Source: JBHWPB01 sp043424675
Lineage (GTDB): Bacteria > Bacillota > Bacilli > Lactobacillales > Carnobacteriaceae_A
Assembly: GCA_043424675.1 (NCBI GenBank)
Contig: JBHWPB010000011.1
Span: 1-43,492, forward strand
DNA: 43,492 nucleotides
Direction: 5' to 3'
Shown: positions 6,695 through 15,632 of the stretch, one piece after another
Layout: the number at the start of each line of letters is the position of its first letter
Numbering within the stretch: the first letter of the stretch is position 1
The notes under the pieces: model-generated
Seen by the model: the letters and a program-made list of their open reading frames with translations, nothing else
The model's database searches: none
What the model was told of the DNA's origin: nothing
Made by a program: the position numbers and the translations under genes

Positions 6695-8401
6695 ATGAAA
6701 CAATCAAAAATGTTTATTCCAACATTGAAGGAAAAACCAAGTGACGCAGATATTATCAGTCACCAGCTTTTACTGAGAGCAGGCTATATTCGTCAGATTA
6801 CAAGTGGGGTCTATACCTACTTGCCGCTTGCTCATCGTGTGATCAACCGAATCAATACGATTATTCGTGAAGAACATGAGAAAATTGATGCTGTGGAATT
6901 GACAATGCCCCACATGTTGCCTGCAGATTTATGGCGTGAATCAGGCAGATATGAAACTTATGGACCGGAACTATTCAAGTTTCAAGATCGCCACGAAAGA
7001 GATTCTATTTTAGGTCCGACTCATGAAGAAACATTCGCTTATACTATCCGTGATGAGGTCACATCCTATAAGCAGCTGCCGCTTCTGATGTATCAGATTC
7101 AGACTAAATTCCGTGATGAGAAACGCCCACGCTTTGGTTTATTACGCGGACGAGAATTTTTAATGAAAGATGCCTATTCGTTTGATGTAGATGAAGATGG
7201 TTTAGACGAATCTTATAAGAAATTTGATCAAGTTTATAATAATGTTTTTACACGTCTAGGACTCAACTACCGTTCTATCATTGGTGACGGTGGAGCAATG
7301 GGAGGTTCAGATTCTAAAGAGTTTATGGCCATTGCTGAAACGGGGGAGGATACGATTGCTTATTCAAGCGAAAGCGATTATGCTGCTAACTTGGACATGG
7401 CGACGACCCTGAACCGAGAAAACCACTCTCTAGAAGAAGAAAGAGAGATGGAGAAAGTTGAAACTCCTGGAGTAAAAACTATGGAAGATATATCTGAATT
7501 TTTAGATGTTCCTTTAGAAAAAACAATCAAAAGCCTGCTTTATATTGCAGATGAAAAACCTGTGTTGGCTCTTGTTAGAGGAGATCACGATGTTAATGAG
7601 GTTAAGTTAGCCAATACGCTCAACGCGGACTTTTTAGATATGGCGACAGATGAAGAAACCCGTCAGTATATGAATACAGCCCCTGGCTCTATCGGGCCTG
7701 TCAATACATCTGAAGAGCTGACAATTATTGCAGATTTAGATGTTGGGAATTTGATGAATACGGTAGTAGGAGCAAATGAAGAAGGATACCACTATATCAA
7801 TGCTAACGTCGAAAGAGATATGGATATCAGCGAATTTTCAGACATTCGCTTTGTCAAAGAGGGCGAACCTTCTCCTGATGGAAAAGGAATCCTCAAGTTC
7901 ACAAAAGGCATCGAAATCGGTCATATCTTTAAGCTGGGTACTCGATACAGTGATAGCTTCGGAGCAGAGGTTTTAGATGAAAATGGGAAACCACAATCTA
8001 TTGTAATGGGAAGCTATGGTATTGGAATATCAAGACTCTTGGCAGCGATTATCGAGCAATCCCATGATGAAGAGGGGATTGTCTGGCCAAAAGCTGTAGC
8101 TCCTTACGATGTCCACATCATCCCTGTCAACTACAAGAAAGAAGAACAACAAGAACTCTCAGACGAACTTACAGCAACTTTAGAAAATGAAGGCTATGCT
8201 GTTCTCGTGGATGACCGTAATGAACGTGCAGGAGTTAAATTTGCAGACGCAGATTTAATCGGTATCCCACTCAGAATAACAGTTGGAAAAAGGGCCGATG
8301 AAGGCGTTGTTGAAGTCACCAATCGTAAGTCAAGAGAGATGATGGAAGTTAAAAAAGAAGAGTTAACTTCAACACTTGAATTCATCTTACAGAATAATTA
8401 A
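6695..8401 (+). CDS. proS: Prolyl-tRNA synthetase (bacterial type with editing domain)
   Basis: The 568-aa class II synthetase charges tRNA-Pro. Motif 1 region AHRVINRINTIIREEHEKID is near residues 47-66. Motif 2 KFRDEKRPRFGLLRGREFLMKDAYSF is near 135-160. The central INS editing domain (about 225-405) shows typical KTIKSLLYIAD and LVRGDHDVNEVKL segments. Motif 3 GSYGIGISRLLAAIIEQ is near 443-459, and a C-terminal anticodon-binding domain follows. AGGGG before ATG 6695 is the ribosome site. It sits between rseP and polC as in other Firmicutes. Confidence 0.97.
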   Translation: MKQSKMFIPTLKEKPSDADIISHQLLLRAGYIRQITSGVYTYLPLAHRVINRINTIIREEHEKIDAVELTMPHMLPADLWRESGRYETYGPELFKFQDRHERDSILGPTHEETFAYTIRDEVTSYKQLPLLMYQIQTKFRDEKRPRFGLLRGREFLMKDAYSFDVDEDGLDESYKKFDQVYNNVFTRLGLNYRSIIGDGGAMGGSDSKEFMAIAETGEDTIAYSSESDYAANLDMATTLNRENHSLEEEREMEKVETPGVKTMEDISEFLDVPLEKTIKSLLYIADEKPVLALVRGDHDVNEVKLANTLNADFLDMATDEETRQYMNTAPGSIGPVNTSEELTIIADLDVGNLMNTVVGANEEGYHYINANVERDMDISEFSDIRFVKEGEPSPDGKGILKFTKGIEIGHIFKLGTRYSDSFGAEVLDENGKPQSIVMGSYGIGISRLLAAIIEQSHDEEGIVWPKAVAPYDVHIIPVNYKKEEQQELSDELTATLENEGYAVLVDDRNERAGVKFADADLIGIPLRITVGKRADEGVVEVTNRKSREMMEVKKEELTSTLEFILQNN

Positions 8402-8414
8402 TATAAGTGGTGTC

Positions 8415-8453
8415 GAAAAGGGAAGTGTTATCTGCGGATGGTCTTCCTTTTTC
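8415..8453 (+). terminator. Possible intrinsic terminator between proS and polC
   Basis: GAAAAGGGAAG (8415-8425) pairs with CTTCCTTTTTC (8443-8453) with one G-U pair and a 17-nt loop; the T-run is part of the right arm. The stem is weakly GC and the T-run short, so readthrough into polC is likely. Confidence 0.4.
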
Positions 8454-8481
8454 TCATTTAAAAGAGGAGAGGTTATTTCTA

Positions 8482-11400
8482 ATGAGTTTGAGCAACGAGA
8501 AACTACTAGAAACATTATTAGAACAGATTGGGTTATCTGATGATTCAGATTTAGTGCAATATTTTACAGAGGGGGAACTCCTTGCTGTAAAGGTAAACAA
8601 AGAACAGAAAATATGGCATTTTGTTGTACGAGTCAATGATATATTACCATTAGAAATTTATAAACAATTTGTCCGAGCGTTGACATCTTCTTTTCAAAAC
8701 ATAGCTGAAGTCAAATTAACAATAGAAACGACCGAAGCTGTTGTAAGCGAAGAGAATATAAAAGAATACTGGCCATTTGTCGTAGAAGTATGTCACATCT
8801 CCTCGCCGATGGTTGCTAATACATTGCAAGAACAGTATCCACTCTTTAAAGAGGGGCAGGTTATTTTCTATGTCGAAAACGAGATACTAGAAGAGCAGAC
8901 GCGGAAAAAGTTTTTTCCAGAGTTGGTCGCTTGTTTCATGCAAATGGGCTTTCCCGATTTCACCATTCATCCTGTCATCGATGAAGAAAAAAAGGCGCGT
9001 AACATTTCTCAATTAGAACAAGAAAAACAAGAAAACGATGAAAAAGAAGCTGAAATCGCGACTAAGGTGATAGAAGAAAGACAGACAAATAATGGCAGAG
9101 ACAGCTCCAAGCCTGTTATTATTGGCCGAAAAATAGCGAACGATGCAGAAGTCACTCGGATGTCAGAAATTGTAGAAGAAGAACGTAGTAAAGTTATCGA
9201 GGGTTATATCTTTGATAAAGACGTGCGCGATCTCCGTTCGGGCAGACAATTACTTCAAATAAAAATAACAGACTACTCTTCTTCTTTCGTTGTCAAAAAA
9301 TTCTCTAATAATGAAGAGGACGAAGCTTTATTTGAACAGCTTGAAGAAGGAAGCTGGGTCAGAGCAAGAGGGAATGTGCAAGAGGATACTTATATGAGAG
9401 ATTTAGTTGTGATGGCGCAAGATATTAATGAGTGGGCGCACCAAGAACGTATGGACACAGCTCCTGAAGAAGAGAGACGTGTCGAACTGCACGCCCACAG
9501 CACGATGAGCCATCTCGATGCGACAGCGTCACCTGCAGATTATATTAATCAGGCTGCGAAGTGGGGACATCAGGCTATAGCTCTCACGGATCATGCTAAT
9601 GTGCAGGGATTTCCCGACTTTCATTTCACAGCACTGGAACATGATATTAAGCCTATCTATGGGATGGAAGCTTATATTGTAGATGATGGTGTGCCGATCG
9701 CTTACAACCTCCAAGATGTTAACCTAGCGGAAGCAGAATTTGTCGCTTTTGACGTTGAGACGACAGGACTTTCCGCTGTCTACGACAATATCATCGAGCT
9801 CGCAGGAGTACGCATGGCCAAAGGAAACGTAGAGAGTACCTTTGAAGAACTCATTGATCCAGGTCGGAAACTCAGTGAAACTATTATTAATTTAACAGGT
9901 ATCACAGACGATATGTTAAAAGGATCCAAAGAAGAAAAACAAGTGCTGAAAGAATTTTTAGAGTTTATTGATGGAGCAATCTTAGTCGCTCATAACGCGA
10001 GCTTTGACATCGGCTTTGTGAATAAGGCGCTCGTTCGTCATGGATTGAAAGAGCTTACCAATCCGGTCATTGATACTCTAGAGCTTGCTCGTTTCCTACA
10101 TCCTGAATTCAAGTCTCACAGATTGAATACCTTAGCAAAAAAATATGATGTTCATCTTGAACAACATCACCGTGCTGTTTACGACTCAGAGTCCACAGGG
10201 TACTTGGCATGGATTTTCTTGCAAGAAGCTGAAGAAGAGTACAGCATAGTGAATCATAAGGAGTTGAACGACTATATCGGTCAAGGCGATTCCTTCAAAC
10301 GCGTGCGCCCCTTCCATGCGACGCTCTTAGTCCAAAATGATACAGGGTTAAAAAACCTCTTTAAGTTAGTCTCCATGAGTAACATTGATTATTTCTATCG
10401 GACACCGAGAATTCCGCGCTCTAAATTGCAAAAACACCGTGAAGGGCTGATAATAGGTTCTGCGTGCAGTGATGGAGAAGTATTCGATACACTTTTACTG
10501 ACTGGGTTTGACGAAGCATTAGACAAAGCTGACTTTTATGACTATATCGAGGTACAGCCTAAAGACTCTTATAAGGATCTGATTGCCGACGAAAAAATAA
10601 AAGACAACCGAACATTAGAAGAACTTCTGACAAAAATGATTAAAATCGGTGATAACCTTGGTAAGCCTGTGGTGGCAACAGGTAATGTCCATTATATTAA
10701 TCCTGAAGATCACGTTTATAGAGAAGTTCTTATTGGGACGCAGAGAGGGTATAAAGAAGACCGTGTCTATCCAGATAATCACTTCAGAACAACGAATGAG
10801 ATGTTGCGAGAATTCGCCTTCTTAGGAGAGGAAAAGGCAAGAGAGATAGTTGTAGCTAATACACAAAAAATAGCCAACTCCATTGAGGAAATTGCCCCTA
10901 TTAAAGAAGATTTATATACTCCGAAAATAGAAGGATCTGAAGAAGAAGTTAAAAACACCTCTTATCAAGTGGCTCATGAGCTTTATGGAGAAGAACTACC
11001 TGAACTTGTAGAGAAAAGATTAGAGAAAGAATTGGATAGTATCATCGGAAATGGTTTCTCTGTTATTTACTTAATCTCGCAAAAGCTTGTTGATAAGAGT
11101 AAAGGGGATGGTTACCTTGTAGGATCGCGTGGCTCAGTGGGATCCAGTTTTGTGGCATCTTTACTGGGAATCACTGAAGTGAATCCTCTCGCTCCCCATT
11201 ATCGCTGTGAAGGCTGCCAGCACAGCGAATTCTTTGAAGAGGGAGAAGTGAAGTCAGGCTTCGACTTAGAAGACAAAGAGTGTCCTGAATGTGGCAGTGC
11301 AATGATTAAAGATGGGCATAATATCCCCTTTGAAACTTTCTTAGGCTTTACTGGAGAAAAAGTTCCAGATATTGATCTCAACTTCTCTGGAGAATATCAG

Positions 11401-12795
11401 GCAAAAGCACACCATTATACAAAGGAGCTTTTTGGAGAAGATTATGTCTATAAAGCAGGAACAATCGGAACGATTCAAAGCAAAACAGCCTTCGGTTATG
11501 TAAAAGCTTATGAAAAAGAATCTGGCAAACATTTCAGAAATGCAGAAGTCGATCGGCTGACCAAAGGGTTAGAAGGAGTCAAACGCAGTACGGGTCAACA
11601 CCCAGGGGGGATTATTGTTATCCCGAACGAGCTGGATGTGTATGATTTTACGCCTATTCAATATCCAGCGGATGATCAAGAATCGGAATGGAGAACCACC
11701 CACTTTGATTTCCACTCTATTGAAGAAAACGTCCTGAAATTAGATATCTTAGGACACGATGATCCAACGACTATAAAAATGTTAGAAGATTTATCGGGGA
11801 TAAAGGGCACAGATATACCTCTGGATGATCCCGATGTTATGAAAATATTCTCAGGCACTGAAGTGCTTGGCGTGACGCCTCAACAGATCAACTCTGAAGT
11901 AGGAACTTTTGGAGTTCCAGAATTTGGGACCCCTTTTGTGCGCCAGATGTTAGAACAGACACAACCTCAAACTTTTTCTGATTTACTTCAGATTTCGGGA
12001 CTCTCTCATGGGACAGATGTATACCTCGGAAATGCGGAGGTCTTAATTAGGGATAAAGGCATGGATCTTTCAGAAGTGATTGGCTGTCGTGACGATATTA
12101 TGGTCGATTTACAAGGGTATGGTTTAGATGACGCCCTCGCCTTTCAGATTATGGAATACGTGCGTAAGGGACGAGGAATTTCAGATGAATGGCAAGCTGA
12201 AATGCGTGCCCACGGCGTACCAGAATGGTACATCGAGTCTTGTCTCAAGATCAAATACATGTTCCCTAAAGCGCATGCGGCCGCTTATATTATCATGGCT
12301 TTGCGTATTGCTTACTTTAAGGTGCACATGCCTCTCTATTTCTATACCGCATATTTTTCTGTTCGTGCTAAAGATTTTGATTTACAAGCGATGGTCGGCG
12401 GAAAAGATGCGATCAAAGCGCGTTTAGAAGAAATTGAAAGTAAAGGCATGGATGCGACTCCTAAAGAAAAAACGCTCTACACAGAATTACAAGTGATGAA
12501 CGAAATGCATGAAAGAGGCTTCACCTTTCAAAATATTGATTTGGAACGTTCGGACGCTAATAACTTTATCATTGACGGGGATTCTTTACTCCCTCCATTC
12601 CGTACTGTCCCTGCACTAGGGAGAAAGGCTGCGGAACAGATTGTAGAAGAGCGGGAAAAACAGCCCTTCTTATCGAAAGAAGACTTGATGAAACGAGGAG
12701 GAGCTTCTAAGACAGTCGTCGAATATCTGACACAGACCGGAGTGTTAGAGGGAATGTCTGACGAAAATCAGATTTCACTCTTTGATGGGCTGTAA
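8482..12795 (+). CDS. polC: DNA polymerase III alpha subunit, PolC type
   Basis: The 1437-aa replicative polymerase of low-GC Gram-positives has its own 3'-5' proofreading exonuclease. In order: an N-terminal domain (1-~205); an OB domain (~215-320); a PHP domain starting at VELHAHSTMSHLDATASP (~334) and resuming after the exonuclease; a DEDD exonuclease insert (~420-590) with AFDVETTGL, AHNASFDIGF and HHRAVYDSES; then palm, fingers and thumb with PDIDLNFSGEYQ (~960) carrying the catalytic Asp pair. The frame is open 25 codons further upstream. AGAGGAGAGG at 8463-8472 and the MSLSNEKL beginning favour ATG 8482. The length equals that of the B. subtilis protein. Confidence 0.97.
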   Translation: MSLSNEKLLETLLEQIGLSDDSDLVQYFTEGELLAVKVNKEQKIWHFVVRVNDILPLEIYKQFVRALTSSFQNIAEVKLTIETTEAVVSEENIKEYWPFVVEVCHISSPMVANTLQEQYPLFKEGQVIFYVENEILEEQTRKKFFPELVACFMQMGFPDFTIHPVIDEEKKARNISQLEQEKQENDEKEAEIATKVIEERQTNNGRDSSKPVIIGRKIANDAEVTRMSEIVEEERSKVIEGYIFDKDVRDLRSGRQLLQIKITDYSSSFVVKKFSNNEEDEALFEQLEEGSWVRARGNVQEDTYMRDLVVMAQDINEWAHQERMDTAPEEERRVELHAHSTMSHLDATASPADYINQAAKWGHQAIALTDHANVQGFPDFHFTALEHDIKPIYGMEAYIVDDGVPIAYNLQDVNLAEAEFVAFDVETTGLSAVYDNIIELAGVRMAKGNVESTFEELIDPGRKLSETIINLTGITDDMLKGSKEEKQVLKEFLEFIDGAILVAHNASFDIGFVNKALVRHGLKELTNPVIDTLELARFLHPEFKSHRLNTLAKKYDVHLEQHHRAVYDSESTGYLAWIFLQEAEEEYSIVNHKELNDYIGQGDSFKRVRPFHATLLVQNDTGLKNLFKLVSMSNIDYFYRTPRIPRSKLQKHREGLIIGSACSDGEVFDTLLLTGFDEALDKADFYDYIEVQPKDSYKDLIADEKIKDNRTLEELLTKMIKIGDNLGKPVVATGNVHYINPEDHVYREVLIGTQRGYKEDRVYPDNHFRTTNEMLREFAFLGEEKAREIVVANTQKIANSIEEIAPIKEDLYTPKIEGSEEEVKNTSYQVAHELYGEELPELVEKRLEKELDSIIGNGFSVIYLISQKLVDKSKGDGYLVGSRGSVGSSFVASLLGITEVNPLAPHYRCEGCQHSEFFEEGEVKSGFDLEDKECPECGSAMIKDGHNIPFETFLGFTGEKVPDIDLNFSGEYQAKAHHYTKELFGEDYVYKAGTIGTIQSKTAFGYVKAYEKESGKHFRNAEVDRLTKGLEGVKRSTGQHPGGIIVIPNELDVYDFTPIQYPADDQESEWRTTHFDFHSIEENVLKLDILGHDDPTTIKMLEDLSGIKGTDIPLDDPDVMKIFSGTEVLGVTPQQINSEVGTFGVPEFGTPFVRQMLEQTQPQTFSDLLQISGLSHGTDVYLGNAEVLIRDKGMDLSEVIGCRDDIMVDLQGYGLDDALAFQIMEYVRKGRGISDEWQAEMRAHGVPEWYIESCLKIKYMFPKAHAAAYIIMALRIAYFKVHMPLYFYTAYFSVRAKDFDLQAMVGGKDAIKARLEEIESKGMDATPKEKTLYTELQVMNEMHERGFTFQNIDLERSDANNFIIDGDSLLPPFRTVPALGRKAAEQIVEEREKQPFLSKEDLMKRGGASKTVVEYLTQTGVLEGMSDENQISLFDGL

Positions 12796-12854
12796 GGGGA
12801 GGGTTTTGAAAATTAATTGAAGAAGAGAGAAGCTCAAAGCTGAAACCCTGCCAC

Positions 12855-12883
12855 TTGCAACAACAGCGTCACTATGCTAGTAT
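12855..12883 (+). promoter_or_regulatory. Promoter for the rimP-nusA-infB operon leader
   Basis: TTGCAA (12855-12860), an exact 17-nt spacer and TAGTAT (12878-12883), with TGC directly before it making an extended -10. It lies after polC and before rimP. Transcription would start near 12890, only about 20 nt ahead of the terminator at 12910. Confidence 0.7.
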
Positions 12884-12909
12884 ATAAGTACATTCAGATG
12901 GACGTTTGT

Positions 12910-12936
12910 GAGTGAGCGGAAACGCTCACTCTTTTT
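12910..12936 (+). terminator. Strong intrinsic terminator in the rimP leader
   Basis: Perfect 9-bp stem GAGTGAGCG/CGCTCACTC (12910-12918 with 12923-12931) closed by a GAAA tetraloop and followed by five T. It lies about 20 nt after the predicted start site and 100 nt before rimP, so it could act as an attenuator for the operon or end polC transcripts. Confidence 0.9.
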
Positions 12937-13035
12937 ATGGCTTGATGGCAAGAACCATTTCTGAAAGTGTTGCTGATGCACGGTTTGTAAAGGATAATAT
13001 GATAGCTTGATAAGTGTGATTAAGGAGGAGTATTG

Positions 13036-13509
13036 ATGAGCAGTACAGTAGAAAGGGTAAGAAAAATCGCAGCACCCGTAGCAGAAGAATTAGGTTATGA
13101 ACTGGTAGAAATCGAATTTTTAAAAGAAAATAACAGATGGTTTCTGAGATTCTATATCGATCAACCTGAAGGTGTTTCTTTAGACGATTGTGCCCTTTTC
13201 AGTGATAAAATAAGTGAGCAGCTTGACAATCAGGCCGAAACTCCGATTAAACATGCTTATTACTTAGAAGTATCTTCTATTGGTGCTGAAAGACCCCTGG
13301 TTGAAGAAAAGGATTTCCAACGCGCCGTAGACAAATATATTCATGTGACGCTTCACGAAGCGGTCGACGGTGAGAGTATCTACGAAGGGACTCTAGAAGA
13401 GGTAACAGATGATTCGATACGGATGTCCTACCGTGTCAAAACACGAACGAAAGAAGTCAAAATCCCCAGAGAATTAATTGCCAAAGCTCGTCTTGCTGTA
13501 AAACTATAA
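13036..13509 (+). CDS. rimP: Ribosome maturation factor RimP
   Basis: The 157-aa cytoplasmic protein is needed for 30S subunit maturation. The N-terminal alpha/beta domain shows VAEELGYELVEIEFLKENN and WFLRFYIDQPEGVSLDDC. YYLEVSSIGAERPLVEEKDF matches the family's VSSPGxxRPL motif, here with Ile for the usual Pro. A C-terminal SH3-like domain (KEVKIPRELIAKARL) ends the protein. AAGGAGG at 13022-13028 gives good spacing to ATG 13036; a TTG one codon earlier is less likely. It is the first gene of the nusA-infB operon. Confidence 0.95.
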   Translation: MSSTVERVRKIAAPVAEELGYELVEIEFLKENNRWFLRFYIDQPEGVSLDDCALFSDKISEQLDNQAETPIKHAYYLEVSSIGAERPLVEEKDFQRAVDKYIHVTLHEAVDGESIYEGTLEEVTDDSIRMSYRVKTRTKEVKIPRELIAKARLAVKL

Positions 13510-13532
13510 AAGAAATGGAGAAAGATCGAAAA

Positions 13533-14996
13533 ATGAGCAATGCATTAAATGAAGCGCTGGAAGCAATTGAAAAAGAAAAAGGTGTTTCCAAAGAGATTAT
13601 TTTAGAAGCTATTGAAACTGCTTTATTGTCCGCTTACAAAAAGAATTATGGACACTCTAATAATGTGGAAGTTGAATTTGATAAAGAAACGGGAGAAATT
13701 TCTATCTTCGCAACGAAAGAAGTCGTAGAAGAAGTAGAAGATGGCACTTTAGAAATAAGTCTCGCAGATGCCCGCGATAAAAATGTCTACTATGAACTTG
13801 GAGATGAGATTCGAATTGAAGTTACTCCCAACGAATTTGGCCGTATCGCGGCGCAGACAGCGAAACAAGTGATCACTCAGCGTGTGCGTGAAGAAGAACG
13901 AAACATTATATATAATGAGTACATTGAATATGAAGATGACCTGATGCAAGGAATTGTGGAAAGAATTGATAATAGATATATCTACGTCAATTTAGGTCGA
14001 ATCGAAGCAGTTCTTTCGCAGCGTGATCAGATTCCAAATGAGAGATACTACCCGCAGGATCGGATCAAAGTGTATATCAGTGAAGTTGAAAAAACGACAA
14101 AAGGACCACAGGTCTTCGTAAGCCGTACGCATCCTAATTTAATAAAGAGATTATTTGAACAAGAAGTGCCAGAGATTTATGATGGAGTAGTAGAGATTAA
14201 GTCCATCGCAAGAGAAGCTGGGGACCGTTCAAAATTAGCAGTCCATTCCCATAACGAATCTATTGATCCTGTAGGAACATGTGTCGGACCTCGAGGAAGT
14301 CGAGTCCAAGCGGTTGTAAATGAATTGAACGGGGAAAATATGGACATTATTGAATGGGATGAAGACCCCGTTGTCTATATCACTAATGCTTTGAAACCTG
14401 CAGATGTGATTGAGGTACACTTTATCGGCAGCGGCAACAATTGTATTGTGGTTGTTCCAGATGACCAGCTTTCTCTAGCCATCGGTAAGAAAGGACAGAA
14501 CGTCCGCTTGGCTGCCCGCTTGACAGGTTATAAGATTGATATAAAATCTGAAACGGATTTTGAGGATATCGATATTGAAGAACTACAAGCAGAAGCAGAA
14601 GCTCAAGAAGCGCACGAAAGAGAAGAAGTCCAAAATGCCGAAGAAGCGGCTAAGGAAGATATCCGAGAAGAAGAGGATGAAGTGCTGGTGGATGAAAAAG
14701 ACTTGGATGAAGAGTTTTATGTTGAAGGTGAGGAAATCTTAACAGAAGACCTTGAGGATCTCGAAGAAGAAAAGTATGAGAATGAAGCGAAAGACGATCC
14801 CTCTAAATCAGTACTTGACGTCGATTATGAAGAAGGAGCACTTTCTTCTGAACAAGTCCAAGAAATGGCAGATCTAGCAGAAGATAGACATCAAGAAGCT
14901 CGCGAAGAAAACAGAACCGAGCAAAAAGAAGAACTCTTAGAGGAACGTGAAGAAGAAGAGTTGGAAGAACTTGATGAGGATAATGAAAACGAATAA
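13533..14996 (+). CDS. nusA: Transcription termination/antitermination factor NusA, with long acidic tail
   Basis: The 487-aa RNA-polymerase-associated factor enhances pausing and intrinsic termination. In order: an N-terminal RNAP-binding domain (1-~125), an S1 domain (~135-200, GIVERIDNRYIYVNLGRIEAVL), KH1 with CVGPRGSRVQAVVNEL (~250-270) and KH2 with AIGKKGQNVRLAARL (~315-335). After residue ~340 come roughly 145 residues very rich in Glu and Asp, with no recognisable fold; many Firmicutes NusA proteins stop soon after KH2. ATG 13533 is chosen for the usual MSNALNEALEAIEKEKG opening, though ATG 13515 is in frame. It follows rimP by 23 bp. Confidence 0.96.
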   Translation: MSNALNEALEAIEKEKGVSKEIILEAIETALLSAYKKNYGHSNNVEVEFDKETGEISIFATKEVVEEVEDGTLEISLADARDKNVYYELGDEIRIEVTPNEFGRIAAQTAKQVITQRVREEERNIIYNEYIEYEDDLMQGIVERIDNRYIYVNLGRIEAVLSQRDQIPNERYYPQDRIKVYISEVEKTTKGPQVFVSRTHPNLIKRLFEQEVPEIYDGVVEIKSIAREAGDRSKLAVHSHNESIDPVGTCVGPRGSRVQAVVNELNGENMDIIEWDEDPVVYITNALKPADVIEVHFIGSGNNCIVVVPDDQLSLAIGKKGQNVRLAARLTGYKIDIKSETDFEDIDIEELQAEAEAQEAHEREEVQNAEEAAKEDIREEEDEVLVDEKDLDEEFYVEGEEILTEDLEDLEEEKYENEAKDDPSKSVLDVDYEEGALSSEQVQEMADLAEDRHQEAREENRTEQKEELLEEREEEELEELDEDNENE

Positions 14997-15014
14997 AAAG
15001 TAGGAGGCCTTATC

Positions 15015-15302
15015 ATGTCAAAAAGAAAAATTCCTATGAGAAAATGTGTTGTCACCGGTGAGATGAAGCCTAAAAGAGATATGGTTCGCGTTGTTAAAAA
15101 TAAAGAAGATGGATTAGCAATTGATCCGACTGGAAAAATGAACGGGCGGGGCGCTTACCTTTCATTATTGCCTGAAGCAGGTCAACAAGCAAAAGAAGAA
15201 AAATCTCTGGACAAGCCTTTAGGAACAAAAGTGCCAGATGAATTCTACGAAGAATTGGCTGCTTATATCGAGAAAGAACACGCGAGAAAAGAATTGCTAT
15301 GA
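15015..15302 (+). CDS. rnpM: RNase P modulator RnpM (YlxR family)
   Basis: The 95-aa YlxR-family protein sits in its usual place between nusA and ylxQ. MRKCVVTGEMKPKRDMVRVV and the KMNGRGAYLS motif (GRGAY) define the family. Members bind RNA, and the B. subtilis protein has been reported to modulate RNase P. GTAGGAGG before ATG 15015 is a strong ribosome site. The stop overlaps the next start as ATGA, so the two are translationally coupled. Confidence 0.93.
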   Translation: MSKRKIPMRKCVVTGEMKPKRDMVRVVKNKEDGLAIDPTGKMNGRGAYLSLLPEAGQQAKEEKSLDKPLGTKVPDEFYEELAAYIEKEHARKELL

Positions 15303-15613
15303 CAACCAAACAAAAACTATTAAACCTAATAGGACTCGCTATGCGGGCACGAAAAACTATTACAGGAACAGAATTAGTTATAGAAGGTATACAGAGAGCA
15401 AATATTGATTTGGTTTTTGTAGCCTCTGATGCGAGCGAGAATACGATCAAAAAAGTAACAGACAAAGCAAAATATTATGGAGTTTCATATTCAACAGATT
15501 TATCCAGCGATGAGCTGAGTCAAGCCATTGGAAAGCCGCGTAAGGTAGTTGCTATCCAAGACAAGGGTTTTGCTGAGAGTATGGAAGATATGTTGAAGGA
15601 ATTAGATAGGTAA
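15299..15613 (+). CDS. rplGA: L7Ae-family RNA-binding protein YlxQ
   Basis: The 104-aa protein has the L7Ae/L30e fold that binds kink-turn RNA. LLNLIGLAMRARKTITGTELVIEGI and VFVASDASENTIKKVTDKA are the typical opening helix and strand. YSSDELSQAIGKPRKVVAI fits the usual xxxELGxAIGK motif. B. subtilis paralogues YbxF and YlxQ bind K-turns, but their cellular target is not firmly settled. The start overlaps the rnpM stop by 4 bp. Confidence 0.92.
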   Translation: MTTKQKLLNLIGLAMRARKTITGTELVIEGIQRANIDLVFVASDASENTIKKVTDKAKYYGVSYSTDLSSDELSQAIGKPRKVVAIQDKGFAESMEDMLKELDR

Positions 15614-15632
15614 GTCAGAGAGGATGAAGTAG

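Noticed and set aside
15094..15465. 123-codon ORF on the - strand over rnpM-ylxQ
   Set aside because: It lies opposite two well-recognised genes, has no ribosome site of note and no family pattern.
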